Shown here one piece after another: positions 49,833-62,100 of a stretch of DNA of 64,000 nucleotides. The notes beneath the pieces are model-generated. The model was given only the letters and a program-made list of their open reading frames with translations, searched no databases and had not been told where the DNA came from. Where the stretch lies: contig NC_071669.1 in NCBI RefSeq assembly GCF_028554725.1, positions 62,001 through 126,000 of the forward strand, given 5' to 3'. This stretch comes from Zeugodacus cucurbitae (lineage: Eukaryota > Arthropoda > Insecta > Diptera > Tephritidae). The position numbers and the translations under genes are program-made. The first letter of the stretch is position 1. Each line of letters starts with the position of its first letter.

Positions 49833-52800
49833 ATCTGGAAAATACGGGCATATATCTGGTTATGGTACTAGCTCGAAAGTCCGAGGTTCGAATCCCAACC
49901 CATTCAACTTTAATATCTATATATAATAATGTTTTTACTGACATACACATGTGTACATACATATATGGTGATCGCATCGCATATATATATAGTATATATA
50001 ATCGGAGATTTATGCGTGTGTAATACTATCATATACATACATACTCTCATGTACTGCGTAGTAGAAACACATGTGTGCCACATCAGCTGTTATTGTACGG
50101 GTATCCATCTATATGTGAAAAACAAAGAAATTTATAACAAATTCTACCATATGTTGACAAATTTATAACAAATTCATGATCATATGTGTGTATTGTAGAA
50201 CAGAACAGAATAGTGTGTACACTTGAACACATATATGATATGATAGGGGTAGAAAAGTGTGTGTACACTTATACATGCTATCGGGTGCGTCCCGGCTGCA
50301 CCCGGCTGGTGGCTCAAACGCTTTGGGCCACCTAGTAGGTTCCATTGGCTACCATTAGAGCCAATGAGAAATGAGAGGGTGGGTGGGCGTGGGGCGAAAA
50401 TACCCCTACCCAATTGCCGCCGATTTTTTCGGCATTTTTTGCGGCTTTTGCCTAGTACTGCAGCCGGACCCGGTTTTGGACCCGGGTTTTTTTTGGTGGG
50501 GCACACTCGTGGCGGTGTGGCGGTGTGGTGGGTGTGGCCGGGGGGCGTTTTGGGGCAAAACTTGGACGAGTTGGTAGCCGGTTCTCGGGGAAGACCCGGT
50601 TTTTTGGGGTCGGTCAGTGGTCCGTTTAGCTCGTGCCGATCCACCCGATCACTTCTCGACCGATTTATACCGCTCACTGTATATATCTGGAAAATACGGG
50701 CATATATCTGGTTATGGTACTAGCTCGAAAGTCCGAGGTTCGAATCCCAACCCATTCAACTTTAATATCTATATATAATAATGTTTTTACTGACATACAC
50801 ATGTGTACATACATATATGGTGATCGCATCGCATATATATATAGTATATATAATCGGAGATTTATGCGTGTGTAATACTATCATATACATACATACTCTC
50901 ATGTACTGCGTAGTAGAAACACATGTGTGCCACATCAGCTGTTATTGTACGGGTATCCATCTATATGTGAAAAACAAAGAAATTTATAACAAATTCTACC
51001 ATATGTTGACAAATTTATAACAAATTCATGATCATATGTGTGTATTGTAGAACAGAACAGAATAGTGTGTACACTTGAACACATATATGATATGATAGGG
51101 GTAGAAAAGTGTGTGTACACTTATACATGCTATCGGGTGCGTCCCGGCTGCACCCGGCTGGTGGCTCAAACGCTTTGGGCCACCTAGTAGGTTCCATTGG
51201 CTACCATTAGAGCCATTTGTGGCGAACCTAGCTTCACCAGGAGCGTGACAATCAATCTCACATGTGTAATAATGTACGGGTACCTCCATCTATATGTGAA
51301 AATTATTCTGCCACACACACGATCACTTTTACTGAACTCACTCACTCTTGATGATCATATGCTCACATATGTGCAACATATGCAACATATGTGTCATAAT
51401 TCAAATTTGGCCGTTAAATGGTCTGTGCTGTGCTGTGCTGTGCTGTCTGGTGATCATAGGTAATCGCTGAATTCTCATCTTGCTTATCGACAATTTTACT
51501 TATAACATACTCAACTGGCATCAGTACAGTATATACACTTTTGGTACCAAAGTAATGCATATATGCCCCATATGCCCATACATATATATTTTTTTCTTTT
51601 CTTTGACAGGATTATGCTGCTGCTGCTGCTGCTGCTGTGTTGCTGTGTTGCTGTTGTTCGAGGGTGGGTGGGCGTGGGGCGAAAATACCCCTACCCAATT
51701 GCCGCCGATTTTTTCGGCATTTTTTGCGGCTTTTGCCTAGTACTGCAGCCGGACCCGGTTTTGGACCCGGGTTTTTTTTGGTGGGGCACACTCGTGGCGG
51801 TGTGGCGGTGTGGTGGGTGTGGCCGGGGGGCGTTTTGGGGCAAAACTTGGACGAGTTGGTAGCCGGTTCTCGGGGAAGACCCGGTTTTTTGGGGTCGGTC
51901 AGTGGTCCGTTTAGCTCGTGCCGATCCACCCGATCACTTCTCGACCGATTTATACCGCTCACTGTATATATCTGGAAAATACGGGCATATATCTGGTTAT
52001 GGTACTAGCTCGAAAGTCCGAGGTTCGAATCCCAACCCATTCAACTTTAATATCTATATATAATAATGTTTTTACTGACATACACATGTGTACATACATA
52101 TATGGTGATCGCATCGCATATATATATAGTATATATAATCGGAGATTTATGCGTGTGTAATACTATCATATACATACATACTCTCATGTACTGCGTAGTA
52201 GAAACACATGTGTGCCACATCAGCTGTTATTGTACGGGTATCCATCTATATGTGAAAAACAAAGAAATTTATAACAAATTCTACCATATGTTGACAAATT
52301 TATAACAAATTCATGATCATATGTGTGTATTGTAGAACAGAACAGAATAGTGTGTACACTTGAACACATATATGATATGATAGGGGTAGAAAAGTGTGTG
52401 TACACTTATACATGCTATCGGGTGCGTCCCGGCTGCACCCGGCTGGTGGCTCAAACGCTTTGGGCCACCTAGTAGGTTCCATTGGCTACCATTAGAGCCA
52501 TTTGTGGCGAACCTAGCTTCACCAGGAGCGTGACAATCAATCTCACATGTGTAATAATGTACGGGTACCTCCATCTATATGTGAAAATTATTCTGCCACA
52601 CACACGATCACTTTTACTGAACTCACTCACTCTTGATGATCATATGCTCACATATGTGCAACATATGCAACATATGTGTCATAATTCAAATTTGGCCGTT
52701 AAATGGTCTGTGCTGTGCTGTGCTGTGCTGTCTGGTGATCATAGGTAATCGCTGAATTCTCATCTTGCTTATCGACAATTTTACTTATAACATACTCAAC

Positions 52801-53808
52801 TGGCATCAGTACAGTATATACACTTTTGGTACCAAAGTAATGCATATATGCCCCATATGCCCATACATATATATTTTTTTCTTTTCTTTGACAGGATTAT
52901 GCTGCTGCTGCTGCTGCTGCTGTGTTGCTGTGTTGCTGTTGTTCGAGGGTGGGTGGGCGTGGGGCGAAAATACCCCTACCCAATTGCCGCCGATTTTTTC
53001 GGCATTTTTTGCGGCTTTTGCCTAGTACTGCAGCCGGACCCGGTTTTGGACCCGGGTTTTTTTTGGTGGGGCACACTCGTGGCGGTGTGGCGGTGTGGTG
53101 GGTGTGGCCGGGGGGCGTTTTGGGGCAAAACTTGGACGAGTTGGTAGCCGGTTCTCGGGGAAGACCCGGTTTTTTGGGGTCGGTCAGTGGTCCGTTTAGC
53201 TCGTGCCGATCCACCCGATCACTTCTCGACCGATTTATACCGCTCACTGTATATATCTGGAAAATACGGGCATATATCTGGTTATGGTACTAGCTCGAAA
53301 GTCCGAGGTTCGAATCCCAACCCATTCAACTTTAATATCTATATATAATAATGTTTTTACTGACATACACATGTGTACATACATATATGGTGATCGCATC
53401 GCATATATATATAGTATATATAATCGGAGATTTATGCGTGTGTAATACTATCATATACATACATACTCTCATGTACTGCGTAGTAGAAACACATGTGTGC
53501 CACATCAGCTGTTATTGTACGGGTATCCATCTATATGTGAAAAACAAAGAAATTTATAACAAATTCTACCATATGTTGACAAATTTATAACAAATTCATG
53601 ATCATATGTGTGTATTGTAGAACAGAACAGAATAGTGTGTACACTTGAACACATATATGATATGATAGGGGTAGAAAAGTGTGTGTACACTTATACATGC
53701 TATCGGGTGCGTCCCGGCTGCACCCGGCTGGTGGCTCAAACGCTTTGGGCCACCTAGTAGGTTCCATTGGCTACCATTAGAGCCAATGAGAAATGAGAGG
53801 GTGGGTGG

Positions 53809-54404
53809 GCGTGGGGCGAAAATACCCCTACCCAATTGCCGCCGATTTTTTCGGCATTTTTTGCGGCTTTTGCCTAGTACTGCAGCCGGACCCGGTTTTG
53901 GACCCGGGTTTTTTTTGGTGGGGCACACTCGTGGCGGTGTGGCGGTGTGGTGGGTGTGGCCGGGGGGCGTTTTGGGGCAAAACTTGGACGAGTTGGTAGC
54001 CGGTTCTCGGGGAAGACCCGGTTTTTTGGGGTCGGTCAGTGGTCCGTTTAGCTCGTGCCGATCCACCCGATCACTTCTCGACCGATTTATACCGCTCACT
54101 GTATATGCGTGGGGCGAAAATACCCCTACCCAATTGCCGCCGATTTTTTCGGCATTTTTTGCGGCTTTTGCCTAGTACTGCAGCCGGACCCGGTTTTGGA
54201 CCCGGGTTTTTTTTGGTGGGGCACACTCGTGGCGGTGTGGCGGTGTGGTGGGTGTGGCCGGGGGGCGTTTTGGGGCAAAACTTGGACGAGTTGGTAGCCG
54301 GTTCTCGGGGAAGACCCGGTTTTTTGGGGTCGGTCAGTGGTCCGTTTAGCTCGTGCCGATCCACCCGATCACTTCTCGACCGATTTATACCGCTCACTGT
54401 ATAT
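53809..54404 (+). repeat. 298-bp tandem duplication of the G module (second X unit)
   Basis: Same seam and length as 49237-49832. Its position in the fourth unit of the 4572-bp HOR shows that the duplication occurred once and was then copied with the HOR. Confidence 0.92.
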
Positions 54405-56150
54405 ATCTGGAAAATACGGGCATATATCTGGTTATGGTACTAGCTCGAAAGTCCGAGGTTCGAATCCCAACCCATTCAACTTTAATATCTATATATAATA
54501 ATGTTTTTACTGACATACACATGTGTACATACATATATGGTGATCGCATCGCATATATATATAGTATATATAATCGGAGATTTATGCGTGTGTAATACTA
54601 TCATATACATACATACTCTCATGTACTGCGTAGTAGAAACACATGTGTGCCACATCAGCTGTTATTGTACGGGTATCCATCTATATGTGAAAAACAAAGA
54701 AATTTATAACAAATTCTACCATATGTTGACAAATTTATAACAAATTCATGATCATATGTGTGTATTGTAGAACAGAACAGAATAGTGTGTACACTTGAAC
54801 ACATATATGATATGATAGGGGTAGAAAAGTGTGTGTACACTTATACATGCTATCGGGTGCGTCCCGGCTGCACCCGGCTGGTGGCTCAAACGCTTTGGGC
54901 CACCTAGTAGGTTCCATTGGCTACCATTAGAGCCATTTGTGGCGAACCTAGCTTCACCAGGAGCGTGACAATCAATCTCACATGTGTAATAATGTACGGG
55001 TACCTCCATCTATATGTGAAAATTATTCTGCCACACACACGATCACTTTTACTGAACTCACTCACTCTTGATGATCATATGCTCACATATGTGCAACATA
55101 TGCAACATATGTGTCATAATTCAAATTTGGCCGTTAAATGGTCTGTGCTGTGCTGTGCTGTGCTGTCTGGTGATCATAGGTAATCGCTGAATTCTCATCT
55201 TGCTTATCGACAATTTTACTTATAACATACTCAACTGGCATCAGTACAGTATATACACTTTTGGTACCAAAGTAATGCATATATGCCCCATATGCCCATA
55301 CATATATATTTTTTTCTTTTCTTTGACAGGATTATGCTGCTGCTGCTGCTGCTGCTGTGTTGCTGTGTTGCTGTTGTTCGAGGGTGGGTGGGCGTGGGGC
55401 GAAAATACCCCTACCCAATTGCCGCCGATTTTTTCGGCATTTTTTGCGGCTTTTGCCTAGTACTGCAGCCGGACCCGGTTTTGGACCCGGGTTTTTTTTG
55501 GTGGGGCACACTCGTGGCGGTGTGGCGGTGTGGTGGGTGTGGCCGGGGGGCGTTTTGGGGCAAAACTTGGACGAGTTGGTAGCCGGTTCTCGGGGAAGAC
55601 CCGGTTTTTTGGGGTCGGTCAGTGGTCCGTTTAGCTCGTGCCGATCCACCCGATCACTTCTCGACCGATTTATACCGCTCACTGTATATATCTGGAAAAT
55701 ACGGGCATATATCTGGTTATGGTACTAGCTCGAAAGTCCGAGGTTCGAATCCCAACCCATTCAACTTTAATATCTATATATAATAATGTTTTTACTGACA
55801 TACACATGTGTACATACATATATGGTGATCGCATCGCATATATATATAGTATATATAATCGGAGATTTATGCGTGTGTAATACTATCATATACATACATA
55901 CTCTCATGTACTGCGTAGTAGAAACACATGTGTGCCACATCAGCTGTTATTGTACGGGTATCCATCTATATGTGAAAAACAAAGAAATTTATAACAAATT
56001 CTACCATATGTTGACAAATTTATAACAAATTCATGATCATATGTGTGTATTGTAGAACAGAACAGAATAGTGTGTACACTTGAACACATATATGATATGA
56101 TAGGGGTAGAAAAGTGTGTGTACACTTATACATGCTATCGGGTGCGTCCC

Positions 56151-59100
56151 CTACCCAATTGCCGCCGATTTTTTCGGCATTTTTTGCGGCTTTTGCCTAG
56201 TACTGCAGCCGGACCCGGTTTTGGACCCGGGTTTTTTTTGGTGGGGCACACTCGTGGCGGTGTGGCGGTGTGGTGGGTGTGGCCGGGGGGCGTTTTGGGG
56301 CAAAACTTGGACGAGTTGGTAGCCGGTTCTCGGGGAAGACCCGGTTTTGCTGCTGTGTTGCTGTGTTGCTGTTGTTCGAGGGTGGGTGGGCGTGGGGCGA
56401 AAATACCCCTACCCAATTGCCGCCGATTTTTTCGGCATTTTTTGCGGCTTTTGCCTAGTACTGCAGCCGGACCCGGTTTTGGACCCGGGTTTTTTTTGGT
56501 GGGGCACACTCGTGGCGGTGTGGCGGTGTGGTGGGTGTGGCCGGGGGGCGTTTTGGGGCAAAACTTGGACGAGTTGGTAGCCGGTTCTCGGGGAAGACCC
56601 GGTTTTTTGGGGTCGGTCAGTGGTCCGTTTAGCTCGTGCCGATCCACCCGATCACTTCTCGACCGATTTATACCGCTCACTGTATATATCTGGAAAATAC
56701 GGGCATATATCTGGTTATGGTACTAGCTCGAAAGTCCGAGGTTCGAATCCCAACCCATTCAACTTTAATATCTATATATAATAATGTTTTTACTGACATA
56801 CACATGTGTACATACATATATGGTGATCGCATCGCATATATATATAGTATATATAATCGGAGATTTATGCGTGTGTAATACTATCATATACATACATACT
56901 CTCATGTACTGCGTAGTAGAAACACATGTGTGCCACATCAGCTGTTATTGTACGGGTATCCATCTATATGTGAAAAACAAAGAAATTTATAACAAATTCT
57001 ACCATATGTTGACAAATTTATAACAAATTCATGATCATATGTGTGTATTGTAGAACAGAACAGAATAGTGTGTACACTTGAACACATATATGATATGATA
57101 GGGGTAGAAAAGTGTGTGTACACTTATACATGCTATCGGGTGCGTCCCCTACCCAATTGCCGCCGATTTTTTCGGCATTTTTTGCGGCTTTTGCCTAGTA
57201 CTGCAGCCGGACCCGGTTTTGGACCCGGGTTTTTTTTGGTGGGGCACACTCGTGGCGGTGTGGCGGTGTGGTGGGTGTGGCCGGGGGGCGTTTTGGGGCA
57301 AAACTTGGACGAGTTGGTAGCCGGTTCTCGGGGAAGACCCGGTTTTGCTGCTGTGTTGCTGTGTTGCTGTTGTTCGAGGGTGGGTGGGCGTGGGGCGAAA
57401 ATACCCCTACCCAATTGCCGCCGATTTTTTCGGCATTTTTTGCGGCTTTTGCCTAGTACTGCAGCCGGACCCGGTTTTGGACCCGGGTTTTTTTTGGTGG
57501 GGCACACTCGTGGCGGTGTGGCGGTGTGGTGGGTGTGGCCGGGGGGCGTTTTGGGGCAAAACTTGGACGAGTTGGTAGCCGGTTCTCGGGGAAGACCCGG
57601 TTTTTTGGGGTCGGTCAGTGGTCCGTTTAGCTCGTGCCGATCCACCCGATCACTTCTCGACCGATTTATACCGCTCACTGTATATATCTGGAAAATACGG
57701 GCATATATCTGGTTATGGTACTAGCTCGAAAGTCCGAGGTTCGAATCCCAACCCATTCAACTTTAATATCTATATATAATAATGTTTTTACTGACATACA
57801 CATGTGTACATACATATATGGTGATCGCATCGCATATATATATAGTATATATAATCGGAGATTTATGCGTGTGTAATACTATCATATACATACATACTCT
57901 CATGTACTGCGTAGTAGAAACACATGTGTGCCACATCAGCTGTTATTGTACGGGTATCCATCTATATGTGAAAAACAAAGAAATTTATAACAAATTCTAC
58001 CATATGTTGACAAATTTATAACAAATTCATGATCATATGTGTGTATTGTAGAACAGAACAGAATAGTGTGTACACTTGAACACATATATGATATGATAGG
58101 GGTAGAAAAGTGTGTGTACACTTATACATGCTATCGGGTGCGTCCCCTACCCAATTGCCGCCGATTTTTTCGGCATTTTTTGCGGCTTTTGCCTAGTACT
58201 GCAGCCGGACCCGGTTTTGGACCCGGGTTTTTTTTGGTGGGGCACACTCGTGGCGGTGTGGCGGTGTGGTGGGTGTGGCCGGGGGGCGTTTTGGGGCAAA
58301 ACTTGGACGAGTTGGTAGCCGGTTCTCGGGGAAGACCCGGTTTTGCTGCTGTGTTGCTGTGTTGCTGTTGTTCGAGGGTGGGTGGGCGTGGGGCGAAAAT
58401 ACCCCTACCCAATTGCCGCCGATTTTTTCGGCATTTTTTGCGGCTTTTGCCTAGTACTGCAGCCGGACCCGGTTTTGGACCCGGGTTTTTTTTGGTGGGG
58501 CACACTCGTGGCGGTGTGGCGGTGTGGTGGGTGTGGCCGGGGGGCGTTTTGGGGCAAAACTTGGACGAGTTGGTAGCCGGTTCTCGGGGAAGACCCGGTT
58601 TTTTGGGGTCGGTCAGTGGTCCGTTTAGCTCGTGCCGATCCACCCGATCACTTCTCGACCGATTTATACCGCTCACTGTATATATCTGGAAAATACGGGC
58701 ATATATCTGGTTATGGTACTAGCTCGAAAGTCCGAGGTTCGAATCCCAACCCATTCAACTTTAATATCTATATATAATAATGTTTTTACTGACATACACA
58801 TGTGTACATACATATATGGTGATCGCATCGCATATATATATAGTATATATAATCGGAGATTTATGCGTGTGTAATACTATCATATACATACATACTCTCA
58901 TGTACTGCGTAGTAGAAACACATGTGTGCCACATCAGCTGTTATTGTACGGGTATCCATCTATATGTGAAAAACAAAGAAATTTATAACAAATTCTACCA
59001 TATGTTGACAAATTTATAACAAATTCATGATCATATGTGTGTATTGTAGAACAGAACAGAATAGTGTGTACACTTGAACACATATATGATATGATAGGGG

Positions 59101-62100
59101 TAGAAAAGTGTGTGTACACTTATACATGCTATCGGGTGCGTCCCCTACCCAATTGCCGCCGATTTTTTCGGCATTTTTTGCGGCTTTTGCCTAGTACTGC
59201 AGCCGGACCCGGTTTTGGACCCGGGTTTTTTTTGGTGGGGCACACTCGTGGCGGTGTGGCGGTGTGGTGGGTGTGGCCGGGGGGCGTTTTGGGGCAAAAC
59301 TTGGACGAGTTGGTAGCCGGTTCTCGGGGAAGACCCGGTTTTGCTGCTGTGTTGCTGTGTTGCTGTTGTTCGAGGGTGGGTGGGCGTGGGGCGAAAATAC
59401 CCCTACCCAATTGCCGCCGATTTTTTCGGCATTTTTTGCGGCTTTTGCCTAGTACTGCAGCCGGACCCGGTTTTGGACCCGGGTTTTTTTTGGTGGGGCA
59501 CACTCGTGGCGGTGTGGCGGTGTGGTGGGTGTGGCCGGGGGGCGTTTTGGGGCAAAACTTGGACGAGTTGGTAGCCGGTTCTCGGGGAAGACCCGGTTTT
59601 TTGGGGTCGGTCAGTGGTCCGTTTAGCTCGTGCCGATCCACCCGATCACTTCTCGACCGATTTATACCGCTCACTGTATATATCTGGAAAATACGGGCAT
59701 ATATCTGGTTATGGTACTAGCTCGAAAGTCCGAGGTTCGAATCCCAACCCATTCAACTTTAATATCTATATATAATAATGTTTTTACTGACATACACATG
59801 TGTACATACATATATGGTGATCGCATCGCATATATATATAGTATATATAATCGGAGATTTATGCGTGTGTAATACTATCATATACATACATACTCTCATG
59901 TACTGCGTAGTAGAAACACATGTGTGCCACATCAGCTGTTATTGTACGGGTATCCATCTATATGTGAAAAACAAAGAAATTTATAACAAATTCTACCATA
60001 TGTTGACAAATTTATAACAAATTCATGATCATATGTGTGTATTGTAGAACAGAACAGAATAGTGTGTACACTTGAACACATATATGATATGATAGGGGTA
60101 GAAAAGTGTGTGTACACTTATACATGCTATCGGGTGCGTCCCCTACCCAATTGCCGCCGATTTTTTCGGCATTTTTTGCGGCTTTTGCCTAGTACTGCAG
60201 CCGGACCCGGTTTTGGACCCGGGTTTTTTTTGGTGGGGCACACTCGTGGCGGTGTGGCGGTGTGGTGGGTGTGGCCGGGGGGCGTTTTGGGGCAAAACTT
60301 GGACGAGTTGGTAGCCGGTTCTCGGGGAAGACCCGGTTTTGCTGCTGTGTTGCTGTGTTGCTGTTGTTCGAGGGTGGGTGGGCGTGGGGCGAAAATACCC
60401 CTACCCAATTGCCGCCGATTTTTTCGGCATTTTTTGCGGCTTTTGCCTAGTACTGCAGCCGGACCCGGTTTTGGACCCGGGTTTTTTTTGGTGGGGCACA
60501 CTCGTGGCGGTGTGGCGGTGTGGTGGGTGTGGCCGGGGGGCGTTTTGGGGCAAAACTTGGACGAGTTGGTAGCCGGTTCTCGGGGAAGACCCGGTTTTTT
60601 GGGGTCGGTCAGTGGTCCGTTTAGCTCGTGCCGATCCACCCGATCACTTCTCGACCGATTTATACCGCTCACTGTATATATCTGGAAAATACGGGCATAT
60701 ATCTGGTTATGGTACTAGCTCGAAAGTCCGAGGTTCGAATCCCAACCCATTCAACTTTAATATCTATATATAATAATGTTTTTACTGACATACACATGTG
60801 TACATACATATATGGTGATCGCATCGCATATATATATAGTATATATAATCGGAGATTTATGCGTGTGTAATACTATCATATACATACATACTCTCATGTA
60901 CTGCGTAGTAGAAACACATGTGTGCCACATCAGCTGTTATTGTACGGGTATCCATCTATATGTGAAAAACAAAGAAATTTATAACAAATTCTACCATATG
61001 TTGACAAATTTATAACAAATTCATGATCATATGTGTGTATTGTAGAACAGAACAGAATAGTGTGTACACTTGAACACATATATGATATGATAGGGGTAGA
61101 AAAGTGTGTGTACACTTATACATGCTATCGGGTGCGTCCCCTACCCAATTGCCGCCGATTTTTTCGGCATTTTTTGCGGCTTTTGCCTAGTACTGCAGCC
61201 GGACCCGGTTTTGGACCCGGGTTTTTTTTGGTGGGGCACACTCGTGGCGGTGTGGCGGTGTGGTGGGTGTGGCCGGGGGGCGTTTTGGGGCAAAACTTGG
61301 ACGAGTTGGTAGCCGGTTCTCGGGGAAGACCCGGTTTTGCTGCTGTGTTGCTGTGTTGCTGTTGTTCGAGGGTGGGTGGGCGTGGGGCGAAAATACCCCT
61401 ACCCAATTGCCGCCGATTTTTTCGGCATTTTTTGCGGCTTTTGCCTAGTACTGCAGCCGGACCCGGTTTTGGACCCGGGTTTTTTTTGGTGGGGCACACT
61501 CGTGGCGGTGTGGCGGTGTGGTGGGTGTGGCCGGGGGGCGTTTTGGGGCAAAACTTGGACGAGTTGGTAGCCGGTTCTCGGGGAAGACCCGGTTTTTTGG
61601 GGTCGGTCAGTGGTCCGTTTAGCTCGTGCCGATCCACCCGATCACTTCTCGACCGATTTATACCGCTCACTGTATATATCTGGAAAATACGGGCATATAT
61701 CTGGTTATGGTACTAGCTCGAAAGTCCGAGGTTCGAATCCCAACCCATTCAACTTTAATATCTATATATAATAATGTTTTTACTGACATACACATGTGTA
61801 CATACATATATGGTGATCGCATCGCATATATATATAGTATATATAATCGGAGATTTATGCGTGTGTAATACTATCATATACATACATACTCTCATGTACT
61901 GCGTAGTAGAAACACATGTGTGCCACATCAGCTGTTATTGTACGGGTATCCATCTATATGTGAAAAACAAAGAAATTTATAACAAATTCTACCATATGTT
62001 GACAAATTTATAACAAATTCATGATCATATGTGTGTATTGTAGAACAGAACAGAATAGTGTGTACACTTGAACACATATATGATATGATAGGGGTAGAAA

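Larger units (their letters stand above)
40160..56147 (+). repeat. HOR array of 852- (S), 1285- (L) and 1150-bp (X) units
   Basis: Unit starts (CCCGGCTGCACCC): S 40160, L 41012, S 42297, L 43149, L 44434, S 45719, L 46571, L 47856, X 49141, S 50291, L 51143, L 52428, X 53713, L 54863. L is Box-M-I-C-G-T-A-P. S has M, I and C deleted, joining the Box (TAGAGCC) to G through an AATGAGAAATGAG linker. X is S plus a 298-bp duplication in G. Groups read S-L, S-L-L, S-L-L-X, S-L-L-X, L, so the HOR appears to lengthen stepwise. The last two groups are exact 4572-bp periods (45719-50290 and 50291-54862). Confidence 0.93.

Noticed and set aside
56043..56726. 227-codon open frame, repeated every 998 bp
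   Set aside because: It spans P, two G modules and T, has no recognisable domain, and two other frames plus the opposite strand are open over the same G-rich DNA. Its length follows from the module fusion.
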